This document shows positions 38,890 through 48,075 of a DNA stretch of 64,000 nucleotides, piece after piece. The notes under the pieces are model-generated. The model was not told where the DNA came from. It did no database searches and worked only from the letters and a program-made list of their open reading frames with translations. The DNA comes from Listeria welshimeri serovar 6b str. SLCC5334 (GTDB lineage Bacteria; Bacillota; Bacilli; Lactobacillales; Listeriaceae): NCBI RefSeq assembly GCF_000060285.1, contig NC_008555.1:2108001-2172000 (forward strand), given 5' to 3'. Made by a program: the position numbers and the translations under genes. The number at the start of each line of letters is the position of its first letter. Position 1 is the stretch's first letter.

Positions 38890-39086
38890 CATCCTTTTTT
38901 CTGCTTTGCCGCGATTATTTCACGATAGCTACGAGTTTTTTTAGGATATTTTTTCCGAAACAAGCGCTCGGAAACGACTGCTAACACAAGTGATATAGCG
39001 GTAATTGGAATAGAGCTTTTAAATATACCGACCATTAGTAATAAAGCACTGGCAAATAAGGTTGCATTAAAAAGGAATTTTTCCAT
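38889..39086 (-). CDS. Small membrane protein at the end of the PTS operon
   Basis: 65 residues with two hydrophobic segments (about 8-20 and 25-41) followed by a basic tail (RKKYPKKTRSYRE). GGAGGAG precedes the ATG, which overlaps nothing but lies three bases after the aldolase stop, so it is the last gene of the operon. No family recognised; a link to sugar uptake is only positional. Confidence 0.65.
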   Translation of the reverse strand: MEKFLFNATLFASALLLMVGIFKSSIPITAISLVLAVVSERLFRKKYPKKTRSYREIIAAKQKKG

Positions 39087-39089
39087 TAG

Positions 39090-39740
39090 TTACTCCTCCA
39101 AATTATAGTTTAATTCACGGTCATGAGCTAATTTTTTAATACCTAAAGCATCAAATACCATCGCTTTTTCTGCAATATACGCATTGTATTCGATACGCTC
39201 TAGCATATCGTATGCTTTATGCACGGTTGTTTCTAAAACGACAATCCCATGTTTATTTAATAAGCTTGCACTTGGCACTGCTTTTTCACCTAATTCAATA
39301 ACATGTTTACGAACGATTTCAGCAAGCTCAGGGCTAGTCGCTGGAGCAAAATTGAGCGTTGGAATGCGTCCCAATTTTTGGGTTGCTTCGGTTAAATTAG
39401 GCAATTCCATCCCAAGTGTTGCAAATAACATGGATTCTTTTGGATGTGCGTGCAGGACACAACCAATATTCGGGTTCTCTACATAGCAAGCACGGTGCAA
39501 ATTAATTTCTCGCGTAATTCTTCCGTCCCCTTCCACAACTTCATTATTATTATCTACTACCAAAATTTCATAGGGGGAAAGATCACATAGTTTTGCTTGA
39601 CTCATAAGTGTAGGCGTCATTATAATATGTTCGCTATTCATGCGGACACTTACATTACCTCCCGCCGCATTCGTTTCAAAGCGATCAAACATCGTCTTCA
39701 CTATTTTCGCTAAATCTTCACGTTCTTTTTGGTATAACAT
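39090..39740 (-). CDS. Class II aldolase, L-fuculose-phosphate aldolase type
   Basis: 216 residues of the AraD/FucA family, zinc-dependent aldolases or epimerases acting on sugar phosphates. Visible: AAGGNVSVRM (phosphate-binding loop), the zinc histidines in VLHAHPKESM, a late histidine in LLNKHGIVVLE, and TEATQKLGRIP. With the PfkB-type kinase and PTS it probably splits a ketose phosphate into dihydroxyacetone phosphate and an aldehyde. The exact sugar is unknown. GGAGGAG precedes the ATG; one base from the kinase stop. Confidence 0.82.
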   Translation of the reverse strand: MLYQKEREDLAKIVKTMFDRFETNAAGGNVSVRMNSEHIIMTPTLMSQAKLCDLSPYEILVVDNNNEVVEGDGRITREINLHRACYVENPNIGCVLHAHPKESMLFATLGMELPNLTEATQKLGRIPTLNFAPATSPELAEIVRKHVIELGEKAVPSASLLNKHGIVVLETTVHKAYDMLERIEYNAYIAEKAMVFDALGIKKLAHDRELNYNLEE

Positions 39741-39741
39741 C

Positions 39742-40674
39742 TTATCTCTCCTCCAATTGTATAATACTTACTTGATTCTTGAGTTTTCCAGCAGCTTCTA
39801 AATCAAAACTTGAACTGTCTTGTTGCATCACTTTGCTGGCTGAACATCCTGTTGCGACTTTTAAAGTTTCAGTAATTGGCATATTCATTGCGAGCCCTGC
39901 CATAAAGGCGCCTACAAACACATCGCCAGCTCCTGTATCATTTCGTTCATGTACTTTTGGTGGAATAACTTGATATAATTTGCCATTATGGGCGCAAATG
40001 GATCCTTTTGCTCCAAGTGAAACGACTAGATAAGGAATGTTTTCTGCTAATTTCCGGATATTTTCTTCCAGTGAAGCCTTCTTTTCGTCTAAAATGGCAA
40101 TTACTTCGTCCTCATTCGGTTTAATGAAATCGACGCCCATTTTAACGGCTAAGTTTAAATAATCACCAGAATTATCGCATCCAAGAAACGCGCCTGTTGC
40201 CTTTACAGTTCTTAGTAGTTCTTTAAAATCAGATAATGTATAATGAGGAGGCGGAGATCCAGCAATCACCACCATATCCTCTTTTTTGACTTTTTTAGCG
40301 ACTTGTTTTAAAAGATTATCTTTGTTGGTCTGACTTACGGTAAAACCAGCTTCAGGTATCATGGTGCTGCCAAATGTGTCATCACTTAAGACGACGAAGC
40401 ATTCTCTTGTGGAAGTTCCAGCTTCTACAAGGAAATCATGGTTGATATGTTTTTCTTTTAGAATGGCATATAGTTGGTCCAGATTGTCTGATCCCGCAAT
40501 TCCAAGTGCTTCATTTTTAATTCCAAACTTGGATAACACTCCTGAAACATGAAGCCCCTTTCCTCCGCAATCAAATGCTGTTTTTGTCACTCGATTCGTC
40601 TTTCTTTTCTCTAACTCTCCATGAATGAAAAGTAATCGGTCAATAGCTGGATTTAAAGTTATCGTGTAAATCAT
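39742..40674 (-). CDS. PfkB-family sugar-phosphate kinase (1-phosphofructokinase/tagatose-6-phosphate kinase type)
   Basis: 310 residues. The start MIYTITLNPAIDRLL and the DTGAGDVFVGAFMAGL motif (catalytic Asp, about 248-263) mark the FruK/LacC subgroup, which makes ketose 1,6-bisphosphates. VAGSPPPHY and KPNEDEV are further family blocks. AGGAGTG precedes the ATG. Located between the PTS IIC gene and the aldolase, it should phosphorylate the imported sugar phosphate, but which one is not clear. Confidence 0.85.
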   Translation of the reverse strand: MIYTITLNPAIDRLLFIHGELEKRKTNRVTKTAFDCGGKGLHVSGVLSKFGIKNEALGIAGSDNLDQLYAILKEKHINHDFLVEAGTSTRECFVVLSDDTFGSTMIPEAGFTVSQTNKDNLLKQVAKKVKKEDMVVIAGSPPPHYTLSDFKELLRTVKATGAFLGCDNSGDYLNLAVKMGVDFIKPNEDEVIAILDEKKASLEENIRKLAENIPYLVVSLGAKGSICAHNGKLYQVIPPKVHERNDTGAGDVFVGAFMAGLAMNMPITETLKVATGCSASKVMQQDSSSFDLEAAGKLKNQVSIIQLEER

Positions 40675-40691
40675 CTCATCACTCCTATTTC

Positions 40692-42041
40692 TTAAGAGCT
40701 AGCTTTTTCTAGTTCAATAGTCCGTTTTTTCATCATCTTCACATAAAATACTAGTAATAATACCCAAATTGCGACAAAAATAAAGCCCAAAATAGTGAAC
40801 TGACTTGCTTCTGCAAAAATATAACGGAACACTGGATACTCAAGTGTACTCCAAGTGATTTGTTGTCCAGCTTTTAAAGAAATTGCTCCTGTTGAATGAG
40901 CTAAATCTGTAATCGTTCCGGCAAAGAAAGTAGAAACATATAAGAAAATAGGTGTTGTAATCGTTCCAAGAATAATCATGCGGATTAAGTTCCCACCTGT
41001 TACAATCAACGCTGGTGCACATAAAGAAATATTTAATATGCCAGCAAATGGTAAAACGCCATTTCCAGGTAAAATCAGCGCGAAAATCAGTGTTACTGGA
41101 ACCATAAGAACAATTGCCACCCATACTTCACTACATCCCGCTAAAATCGGCCAATCTAATCCAATGAATAATTCACGGTTTTTAAATTTACGTTTCATGA
41201 ATTCAGAAATACCATCAGATAATGGGGATAATGCTTGCATAAATAATTTAGCAACCATTGGGAAAAGTGTTAATGCCGCAGCAGCTTGCATAGCCAGCAT
41301 CAATGTTTTCGCTACATCATAACCTGCAGCAATTCCTAGCAGTCCACCAATAATAAAGCCCATCACATGGTTTTCTGCAAAAATACCAATTTTATCTTTT
41401 AATGCATTGGCATCCATGTCTTTTCTCAGTGCTGGAATTTTCTTAAGTAACCAGTCAATCGGCATTAAGAAAATACAGAAAATCATCATACCGTGGGAAA
41501 CTGTTACACCAGGAATCCCATTAAGTTCTTGAATTTGTCGTTGGTTTGCATCACAAAGAATAAGTTCGGTAACAATCTGAATTCCGGCAACGATAAATGC
41601 CAAATAAACATTTTGTGTTACCCCAATAATAAGTACAGCAGTCAAAATTTTGCCCCAAACATTCCATAAATCAACATTCAAGGTTTTTGTTTTATTAATG
41701 ATGAGCATAATCGCATTAATACCAAGTTGTAATGGGAACATCAGAAAGGCAAATGGCCACGCCCAAGCAAGTGTTGCCATTGAGGTCCATCCTCCATCTA
41801 AGATACTTAAATCAATCCCGGTTCTTTCTGCCAGGCCTTGTGCGGCTGGCGTTAAAGCTTCAATCATAAAGCCGATAACAATATTCATTCCAAGGAAAGC
41901 TACCCCTAAAATAATTCCCGCACTTACTGCATCTCTCACTTTCATTCTTACAATTAGCCCAATAATAATCATTAAAGCTGGAACAAAAACGGCAGCTCCA
42001 AGGTTCAAAATAAACTGTATAACTGATTGTAATGACTCCAT
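40692..42041 (-). CDS. PTS galactitol-type permease, IIC component
   Basis: 449 residues with about ten to twelve membrane helices, of the GatC (galactitol/pentitol PTS) family. The block LIICDANQRQIQELNGIPGVTVSHG appears here as two pieces (CDANQRQIQELNGIPG and VTVSHGMMI), the family hallmark. It carries the sugar across the membrane while IIB phosphorylates it. GGGAG precedes the ATG, 27 bp after IIB. Confidence 0.88.
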   Translation of the reverse strand: MESLQSVIQFILNLGAAVFVPALMIIIGLIVRMKVRDAVSAGIILGVAFLGMNIVIGFMIEALTPAAQGLAERTGIDLSILDGGWTSMATLAWAWPFAFLMFPLQLGINAIMLIINKTKTLNVDLWNVWGKILTAVLIIGVTQNVYLAFIVAGIQIVTELILCDANQRQIQELNGIPGVTVSHGMMIFCIFLMPIDWLLKKIPALRKDMDANALKDKIGIFAENHVMGFIIGGLLGIAAGYDVAKTLMLAMQAAAALTLFPMVAKLFMQALSPLSDGISEFMKRKFKNRELFIGLDWPILAGCSEVWVAIVLMVPVTLIFALILPGNGVLPFAGILNISLCAPALIVTGGNLIRMIILGTITTPIFLYVSTFFAGTITDLAHSTGAISLKAGQQITWSTLEYPVFRYIFAEASQFTILGFIFVAIWVLLLVFYVKMMKKRTIELEKASS

Positions 42042-42068
42042 TTTTTCACGCTCCCTGTTTTATCTTGT

Positions 42069-42344
42069 TTATTTTAAGGCATTAAGTAATTTTTCCGTCT
42101 CTTCTTCCATGCCCATGCCAGTTAAAAACGCAATGCCATTTAATGTTGGAATATCAAATTCTTTATTTGCTTTTGTAATTGCCACATACACATCACTGGT
42201 TTTAATATGCTGCTCTAGTGATTTAATGTCTACTGCCTCCACTGTTGCACGCACGCCTTTTTCTTTTAAAATACGTTCTACTTTTGATGCGACTGTTTGA
42301 CTTGTTGCTACTCCTGATCCACATGCTACGATCACTTTTTTCAC
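42069..42344 (-). CDS. PTS galactitol-type IIB component
   Basis: 91-residue cytoplasmic phosphocarrier with the phosphorylated cysteine in VIVACGSGVATSQT (Cys8). I start at the GTG at 42344, nine bases after GGAGA, giving MKKVIVACGSG; the earlier GTG lies directly on that site. It passes phosphate from IIA to the incoming sugar held by IIC. Confidence 0.9.
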   Translation of the reverse strand: MKKVIVACGSGVATSQTVASKVERILKEKGVRATVEAVDIKSLEQHIKTSDVYVAITKANKEFDIPTLNGIAFLTGMGMEEETEKLLNALK

Positions 42345-42349
42345 TGTAA

Positions 42350-42817
42350 TCACTCTCCAAATTGTTTTTTTAGAAAATCATATAATGTATAGCTATCATT
42401 CATTGCTTTTATTTGTTCCACAAAATCCGCTTCCATAAATTTCTCCATGATACTTGAAAGCAGTGGAACTTGATCTTTGGGATTTTTTATTCCTAACATG
42501 AAAATGACCTCAACATCAATCCACTTTTCTGTCGTCCCCATTTGAATGAAAGGAATCGGTGTTGAAAGTTTGTTTACAAGCACAAAAGGTCGTTTGACAT
42601 AAATAGTATCTGTGTGAGGAATTGCGATTTTGATGCCATTCATCTCGAGTCCCGTAGGAAAAATGGCTTCTCGACTTGTTACCGCTTCTCTAAAAGTCGC
42701 CTCTACATACTGCTCTTTTTCTAAAATCTTGCTAGTACTTTCAAAAAGTTCCACCTGACTCTCATAACTTGAATTTATCAGGGTTAACTCTTTTTGAAAC
42801 AAATCATGGTAATCCAC
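42350..42817 (-). CDS. PTS galactitol/fructose-type IIA component
   Basis: 155 residues of the IIA-fructose/mannitol superfamily; the phosphorylated histidine is in KIAIPHTDTIYV. The start is GTG (42817), eight bases after GGGGGTG; an earlier in-frame start lies inside the regulator gene. Its ribosome site overlaps the stop codon of the regulator, so expression is coupled. Confidence 0.85.
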   Translation of the reverse strand: MDYHDLFQKELTLINSSYESQVELFESTSKILEKEQYVEATFREAVTSREAIFPTGLEMNGIKIAIPHTDTIYVKRPFVLVNKLSTPIPFIQMGTTEKWIDVEVIFMLGIKNPKDQVPLLSSIMEKFMEADFVEQIKAMNDSYTLYDFLKKQFGE

Positions 42818-42824
42818 GTGACGC

Positions 42825-44831
42825 TCACCCCCTTTCAAGGATTTCAACGATTTTCTTTTTGTTAGTAGAAGCGAGAAGTTCCGCTAATATTTCTGGCTGT
42901 AAGAAAATTTCGTTCAACTTTAGTAATAATGGTATATGCTTGTTTTGTTCAGATGGAGCGAGTGCAATCATCATTTTAACTGCTTCATTCGCTGGTGTTC
43001 TTGTGTCTGTTTTTATTATCATCAACTGAATATCTTGCTCTATTACTCCATTCACAGGTTTAGCATGTGGTAAGTAAATATTCGGTCCGATCATCATTTG
43101 CTCATAGTTTTGATAGAATATTTCTTCACAAGTATTAATATAACCGGAATCCACCGTTCCTCGTTTTAACAATGGTAAAAATGCTTCTGAAACCAACTTT
43201 TCCCACTTAAGCGGTGTTTCTAAAAAATGAATTTGCTCCGCTGTAATCCGCATTTGCTCTGGTTCTTTTTTCTCTACTGGTTGCTCTTTTTTGTTAAAAA
43301 ATGATTCTACTTTTGCCTGCACTAATCGAATATTTTCTTCAGGGATTTCATCTTTTAGCATAGCAAGAAGTTCTTTTGTTTTTTTATGACTGTCCATTTC
43401 AATCGCTTTATCAACTTGTTCCCTTATTGTTTGTCGACTGTCTTTGCTTAATATCGAGGGAATGACAAAAATGGTGGCACTGCTTTGGACAGGTACAGTC
43501 GTAAAAATAAAATCAATATCCCGCGCAACCGTTTTTAATTGCCGCACCGCATAAGCTCCCTGAAAATCGATATTTGGAAACATCATTTTCAAGTTTTCAA
43601 GTAGTAACTTGGAAATGGATGTACCACTTTTACATAGGACAACTGCACGGAAAATCGGCTGTTCCGTTTCCTCAATCTGGTACATCCATCCAAGAACAAT
43701 CATGGAAAGATACACGATTTCTTCCTCCGACCACTTATGACCCACCAATTTTTCAAAAGGTTTAGAGGCTTTTTCTACGATGTTGAATGTAGAGGTGTAC
43801 TCTTTGATAAACTGCTTTTTAAGTGGATTATTAATTTGAAATCCTAAAATCGTTCGGTAAATTGCTGGTCTGACATGTAAAATCACTTTTTCTTTAAATT
43901 CATTTTTCTTCATGATTTCTGTCGCAAAATACATTTCAAGTAAAGCGATGAACTCATCAACGGCATAGGCGATTTCTTCACTGTCTGAGAAATGAAGCGC
44001 CGACTCTACTAGGTTTGAAGCAAGTACTTGTAACGATAAATAAAGCAAATCATTTTCACTTAAAAAATCGTAACCCCAAAACATTTCTTTCATTATCGGG
44101 AATTCGCGGGTGTTTTTAATGTCATATAGTTCAATTTTAAATGTCCATTTCTTTGTTGTTACTTTAGAGCGTTTAATTATTCCGTGGAGAATATAGGGCA
44201 ATTCTTCCATCTGCTCATCTGTAAACGTAATTTGAAGCTTGCTTTCGACCTTTTCGAGCCGTTTCTTGAGTAAAAAGACCTCACTCACTGTAATTAGCTT
44301 TTTTTCATCAAGGACAAATTTCCCGTACGGAGTTTGAACAACTTCACGAATTAATTCTGCAAGTAAGTTGCGAATCAGAAATTCTGAACCGGAAACTGCA
44401 TAGCCATCTTTTCTTGAGTAATCTAGTTGAATTTCAAATTCATGCAAGTTTTCCTTAATGCTTTTCACATCGGTTAACATCGTATTTTTACTTACGTACA
44501 CATAGTCCGCAAGTGCGCCGAGAGACATATAATGATTATGTAGTAATAATTTAATCATAATCAGTTTGCGCCGAATATTTACCTCATAAAATGAAAACAG
44601 TTGTTGTTCTTCTGCCGTTAAAAGCCGGTAACAAGCTTCCCTACATACATCTGTAACAAAAATCATGTCATGGTCAATTAAAATTGGTTCTGACTTTAGT
44701 AGATGGTTTATTTGTGTAATCTGTGCGCCGATTGCTTCTTTTGATACTTTAAAATTCTTGGAAACATTTCTAAGATTCACTTGCCGATTCAAGAGCAGAT
44801 AAGTAATTAATTCCTTACAATTCTGTTCCAT
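42825..44831 (-). CDS. PRD-containing transcriptional activator (BglG/MtlR type)
   Basis: 668 residues: two N-terminal helix-turn-helix regions (about 5-150), two PRD domains (about 185-290 and 300-400) carrying regulatory histidines, an EIIB-like domain with Cys in VLCKSGTSISK (about 412-422), and a C-terminal EIIA-like domain (about 520-668; ANEAVKMMIALAPSEQ). PTS components phosphorylate these domains to report sugar flux, and the protein then activates its own operon. GGGAGGGG precedes the ATG. First gene of the operon. Confidence 0.88.
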   Translation of the reverse strand: MEQNCKELITYLLLNRQVNLRNVSKNFKVSKEAIGAQITQINHLLKSEPILIDHDMIFVTDVCREACYRLLTAEEQQLFSFYEVNIRRKLIMIKLLLHNHYMSLGALADYVYVSKNTMLTDVKSIKENLHEFEIQLDYSRKDGYAVSGSEFLIRNLLAELIREVVQTPYGKFVLDEKKLITVSEVFLLKKRLEKVESKLQITFTDEQMEELPYILHGIIKRSKVTTKKWTFKIELYDIKNTREFPIMKEMFWGYDFLSENDLLYLSLQVLASNLVESALHFSDSEEIAYAVDEFIALLEMYFATEIMKKNEFKEKVILHVRPAIYRTILGFQINNPLKKQFIKEYTSTFNIVEKASKPFEKLVGHKWSEEEIVYLSMIVLGWMYQIEETEQPIFRAVVLCKSGTSISKLLLENLKMMFPNIDFQGAYAVRQLKTVARDIDFIFTTVPVQSSATIFVIPSILSKDSRQTIREQVDKAIEMDSHKKTKELLAMLKDEIPEENIRLVQAKVESFFNKKEQPVEKKEPEQMRITAEQIHFLETPLKWEKLVSEAFLPLLKRGTVDSGYINTCEEIFYQNYEQMMIGPNIYLPHAKPVNGVIEQDIQLMIIKTDTRTPANEAVKMMIALAPSEQNKHIPLLLKLNEIFLQPEILAELLASTNKKKIVEILERG

Positions 44832-44889
44832 CTACTTTCCCCTCCCTTACTTTAATACTAAATGATAACCCTTACATAAAAACATTGAT

Positions 44890-44931
44890 TCATCACAACT
44901 TCGCTTTTAGCAGAAAGATTTATTGTGATGA
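44890..44931. promoter_or_regulatory. Inverted repeat before PRD activator gene
   Basis: TCATCACAA (44890-44898) and TTGTGATGA (44923-44931), nine-bp perfect arms with a 24-bp spacer, 60-100 bp before the activator start. A likely binding site for the activator itself. Confidence 0.45.
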
Positions 44932-44986
44932 GTAATATTTTTGGGCTATTTTCTATTATAGATTAGAAGAATTTAGAGGGAAATAT

Positions 44987-45026
44987 AAAAAAAGTGTGAG
45001 TTGGCATTTACTAAACCTCCTCACAC
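44987..45026 (-). terminator. Terminator overlapping pdxR 3' end
   Basis: GTGTGAG (45020-45026 on the minus strand) pairs with CTCACAC (44994-45000), long loop, followed by seven T. The first arm lies within the last codons of pdxR. Confidence 0.6.
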
Positions 45027-46456
45027 GTTCTTTCTATTAAAATCTGTTTTATTATTTTGGCTACTTTTAAAGATTCTTGTTTTTCTAATCGAGTGTAAGT
45101 CACACGAATCACAGTTTCTTTTACGCCAAACAAAAATCCCGGCATCACTAGTAAATCATGTGCTAAAAAAATATCAAAATCGCGAATGGAGCGAAATTTC
45201 ACAGGCAACTTCACCCATAAATGAAAACCACCTTTTGGAATAATATACGTTAGTTCGCCCGGTAATATAGTTTCAAATGCTTCCACTAAATCATCTCTTC
45301 GTCTTTCTAAAACTTGGTATAATTGTGTTAAATGGCTGTGATATCCGGTCGTATTTAAAACACTATTTGCCAGTACTTGTGGAAAAATACTTAAACCAAA
45401 ATCCATTTCTTGTCTTGCGAGCGCGAGTCGTTCAATTACCGCTGTTGGTCCAATTAACCAGCCAATTCGGGTAGTTGATCCCATGATTTTCGAGAGCGAG
45501 CCAATGTATAATACATTATCTGTATCCAATTGTTTTAGTGGTGCTGGAATTTTTTCATCAAGTGCTGCGAGTTCAGAAAAAGGATCATCTTCTACAATTG
45601 GAATTTTCAAGTGAGCACAAATGTCCACAAGTTCTTTGCGACGTTTTAAACTCATCACGATTCCAGTTGGATTTTGAAATGTCGGGTTAACAAAAACCAT
45701 TTTTACACGATGTTTATGATATAACTCACGTAATTCAGAAATAATCACACCATCTTCATCCATTGGCAAAGCAAAAATCCGCAAACCAGCTGATTGGAAT
45801 AATGAGAGCGAATAAAAATAAGAAGGCGATTCAATTGCAACTGCATCACCAGGTTTTAATAAACATTGCGTAATTAAAAAAAGAGCTTGTTGGGCGCCAG
45901 ATGTAATGAAAACTTGCTCGGGACGTGTTTGTAAACCATAAGCCTTTTTCATTTGTTTTTGAATCGTTTCACGTAATGGCCTATAACCAGCCTCATCCTC
46001 CAGCTGTTCTTCAGCAATAAAAGACTGCCATGATAGACTGGGCGTTTCAAGTTTAGGCGTCATTTCTAGAGGAAGTTCCCCCGTCGCAGCATCAATCACT
46101 TGATCAGAATTGGCGCGTTCCATGACTCCTGCTTGCCGAATATACGGAACTGCCGGGGTAAAACCACCTTGCGTTAAATAGCGCCGCCAATTCGTTGACT
46201 GTCCCGCAAAAAGTCCCCATTTTTCTGCATTAACCGTTGTTCCGCTACCTTGTTTGCGAATGATAACCGCTCGTGCCGTTAGCTCATCAAGTGCGCGCAC
46301 AACCGTCGAACGGTTCACCCCAAATATTTCTGCTAACTGTCTTTCAGGTGGTAATTTTTCTTCTGGTAAAAGTTCCCCATTCATAATTTTCGTTTCTATT
46401 AAATCTACAATTTGTAAATAAATTGGTAAATTAGATTTTTCATTAAGTTTCCACAT
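45011..46456 (-). CDS. pdxR: MocR-type regulator PdxR
   Basis: 481-residue fusion of a GntR winged helix (about 1-70; LPPERQLAEIFGVNRSTVVRAL) and a class I aminotransferase-like domain that binds PLP (Lys in YIGSLSKIMGST). Such proteins activate pdxST when PLP is low, and PdxR of L. monocytogenes is known to do so. The ATG at 46456 lies ten bases after GGGGGG; a longer in-frame start would cover the operator. Divergent from pdxST. Confidence 0.92.
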   Translation of the reverse strand: MWKLNEKSNLPIYLQIVDLIETKIMNGELLPEEKLPPERQLAEIFGVNRSTVVRALDELTARAVIIRKQGSGTTVNAEKWGLFAGQSTNWRRYLTQGGFTPAVPYIRQAGVMERANSDQVIDAATGELPLEMTPKLETPSLSWQSFIAEEQLEDEAGYRPLRETIQKQMKKAYGLQTRPEQVFITSGAQQALFLITQCLLKPGDAVAIESPSYFYSLSLFQSAGLRIFALPMDEDGVIISELRELYHKHRVKMVFVNPTFQNPTGIVMSLKRRKELVDICAHLKIPIVEDDPFSELAALDEKIPAPLKQLDTDNVLYIGSLSKIMGSTTRIGWLIGPTAVIERLALARQEMDFGLSIFPQVLANSVLNTTGYHSHLTQLYQVLERRRDDLVEAFETILPGELTYIIPKGGFHLWVKLPVKFRSIRDFDIFLAHDLLVMPGFLFGVKETVIRVTYTRLEKQESLKVAKIIKQILIERTCEEV

Positions 46457-46475
46457 CGGTTTATTCCCCCCGTAT

Positions 46476-46503
46476 AATTGGATGGATAAATAAACATCCA
46501 ATT
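46476..46503. promoter_or_regulatory. Inverted repeat in pdxR/pdxST intergenic region, likely PdxR site
   Basis: AATTGGATG (46476-46484) and CATCCAATT (46495-46503), perfect nine-bp arms, ten-bp spacer. A further CCAATTGG palindrome overlaps the right arm (46498-46505). It lies 20 bp before pdxR and about 80 bp before pdxS, the right place to control both. Confidence 0.6.
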
Positions 46504-46580
46504 GGCTGTTTTTACGAAATGGCTTTTAGCTTATCATAATAATCAGGTAATTTCAATTAACTTTGATGGAGGTTGTAAAT

Positions 46581-47468
46581 ATGGAGAAAAAAGTTGGTAC
46601 AGACCGAGTGAAACGTGGTATGGCGCAAATGCAAAAAGGTGGCGTCATTATGGACGTTGTGAATGCTGAACAAGCAAAAATTGCGGAAGACGCTGGCGCA
46701 GTAGCAGTTATGGCGCTTGAACGAGTTCCTTCCGATATTCGTGCAGCAGGAGGAGTTGCTCGTATGGCCGATCCTCGTATTGTCGAAGAAGTAATGAACG
46801 CTGTTTCTATCCCCGTAATGGCAAAAGCTCGCATTGGTCACATTACAGAAGCACGTGTCCTAGAAGCAATGGGCGTGGATTATATTGACGAAAGTGAAGT
46901 ATTAACACCCGCCGATGATGAATTCCATTTGCTAAAATCAGATTTCACTGTTCCTTTCGTGTGTGGTTGTCGTGATATTGGTGAAGCACTCCGTCGTATT
47001 GGTGAAGGTGCTGCCATGCTTCGTACAAAAGGAGAACCTGGAACTGGTAATATCGTCGAAGCTGTCCGTCATATGCGTCAAGTAAATGGTCAAATCCGCC
47101 AAATCGTTGGTATGACAGATGATGAATTAATGGTTGCCGCTAAAAATTTCGGTGCTCCATATGAACTTGTAAAAGAAATTAAATCCCTTGGTAAACTTCC
47201 TGTTGTTAATTTTGCTGCTGGAGGGGTTGCGACTCCTTCTGATGCTGCATTAATGATGGAACTTGGAGCTGACGGTGTTTTCGTTGGATCTGGTATTTTC
47301 AAATCAGATAATCCTGCTAAATTTGCTAGTGCGATTGTCCAAGCAACTACTTACTATACAGACTATGAATTAATCGGAAAACTTTCCAAAGAGCTAGGTT
47401 CCCCGATGAAAGGAATCGAAATGTCTCGCCTAAACCCAGAGGACAGAATGCAAGATCGGAGTGTTTAA
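46581..47468 (+). CDS. pdxS: Pyridoxal 5'-phosphate synthase subunit PdxS
   Basis: Builds PLP from ribose 5-phosphate, glyceraldehyde 3-phosphate and ammonia supplied by PdxT. The 295-residue (beta/alpha)8 barrel forms a dodecamer. The lysine-bearing [16 protein letters not shown] strand and [16 protein letters not shown] phosphate loop are clear. The ATG at 46581 follows GGAGG; an ATG six codons upstream has no site. One base separates it from pdxT. Confidence 0.98.
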   Translation: MEKKVGTDRVKRGMAQMQKGGVIMDVVNAEQAKIAEDAGAVAVMALERVPSDIRAAGGVARMADPRIVEEVMNAVSIPVMAKARIGHITEARVLEAMGVDYIDESEVLTPADDEFHLLKSDFTVPFVCGCRDIGEALRRIGEGAAMLRTKGEPGTGNIVEAVRHMRQVNGQIRQIVGMTDDELMVAAKNFGAPYELVKEIKSLGKLPVVNFAAGGVATPSDAALMMELGADGVFVGSGIFKSDNPAKFASAIVQATTYYTDYELIGKLSKELGSPMKGIEMSRLNPEDRMQDRSV

Positions 47469-47469
47469 T

Positions 47470-48036
47470 ATGAAAAAAATTGGTGTTCTTGCACTTCAAG
47501 GTGCTGTCGACGAGCATATCCAAATGATTAAATCTGCCGGTGCTCTCCCTTCAAAAGTAAAGCACCCGAGTGATTTAAACGAGCTTGATGGACTTGTTTT
47601 ACCAGGTGGAGAAAGTACAACTATGCGCAAAATCATGAAACGCTATGATTTAATAGAACCTGTTAGAGCATTTGCTAAAGAAGGAAAAGCTATTTTTGGT
47701 ACTTGTGCCGGACTTGTCCTTTTGTCCAAAGAAATCGAAGGCGGCGAAGAAAGCCTAGGATTAATTGACACAACCGCTGTTCGTAATGGTTTCGGTCGGC
47801 AGAAAGAAAGTTTTGAAGCTGAGTTAAACGTCGAAATATTTAGTGATGCTCCTTTTGAAGCTGTATTTATCCGTGCCCCCTACTTAATCGAACCAAGTCC
47901 CGAAGTATCTGTGTTAGCAACCTTTGAAGATAAAATTGTAGCAGCTAAAGAGGCCAATATTCTCGTCACCGCGTTCCATCCAGAACTAACAAACGATAAC
48001 CGTTTCATGCGTTTCTTTATCGAAAAAATGGTATAA
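47470..48036 (+). CDS. pdxT: Pyridoxal 5'-phosphate synthase glutaminase subunit PdxT
   Basis: 188-residue class I glutaminase that sends ammonia into PdxS. Catalytic triad visible: Cys in FGTCAGLVLL, and His with Glu in TAFHPELTND; the GGESTTM loop shapes the oxyanion hole. GGAGTG lies within the last pdxS codons and the ATG starts one base after its stop. Confidence 0.97.
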   Translation: MKKIGVLALQGAVDEHIQMIKSAGALPSKVKHPSDLNELDGLVLPGGESTTMRKIMKRYDLIEPVRAFAKEGKAIFGTCAGLVLLSKEIEGGEESLGLIDTTAVRNGFGRQKESFEAELNVEIFSDAPFEAVFIRAPYLIEPSPEVSVLATFEDKIVAAKEANILVTAFHPELTNDNRFMRFFIEKMV

Positions 48037-48037
48037 A

Positions 48038-48071
48038 AAAAAGCAGTAGACACATGCGTCTACTGCTTTTA
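48038..48071. terminator. Bidirectional terminator, pdxST and phosphotransacetylase
   Basis: Perfect AAAAGCAGTAGAC/GTCTACTGCTTTT stem with a six-base loop between the two convergent units. Confidence 0.9.
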
Positions 48072-48075
48072 CCTA

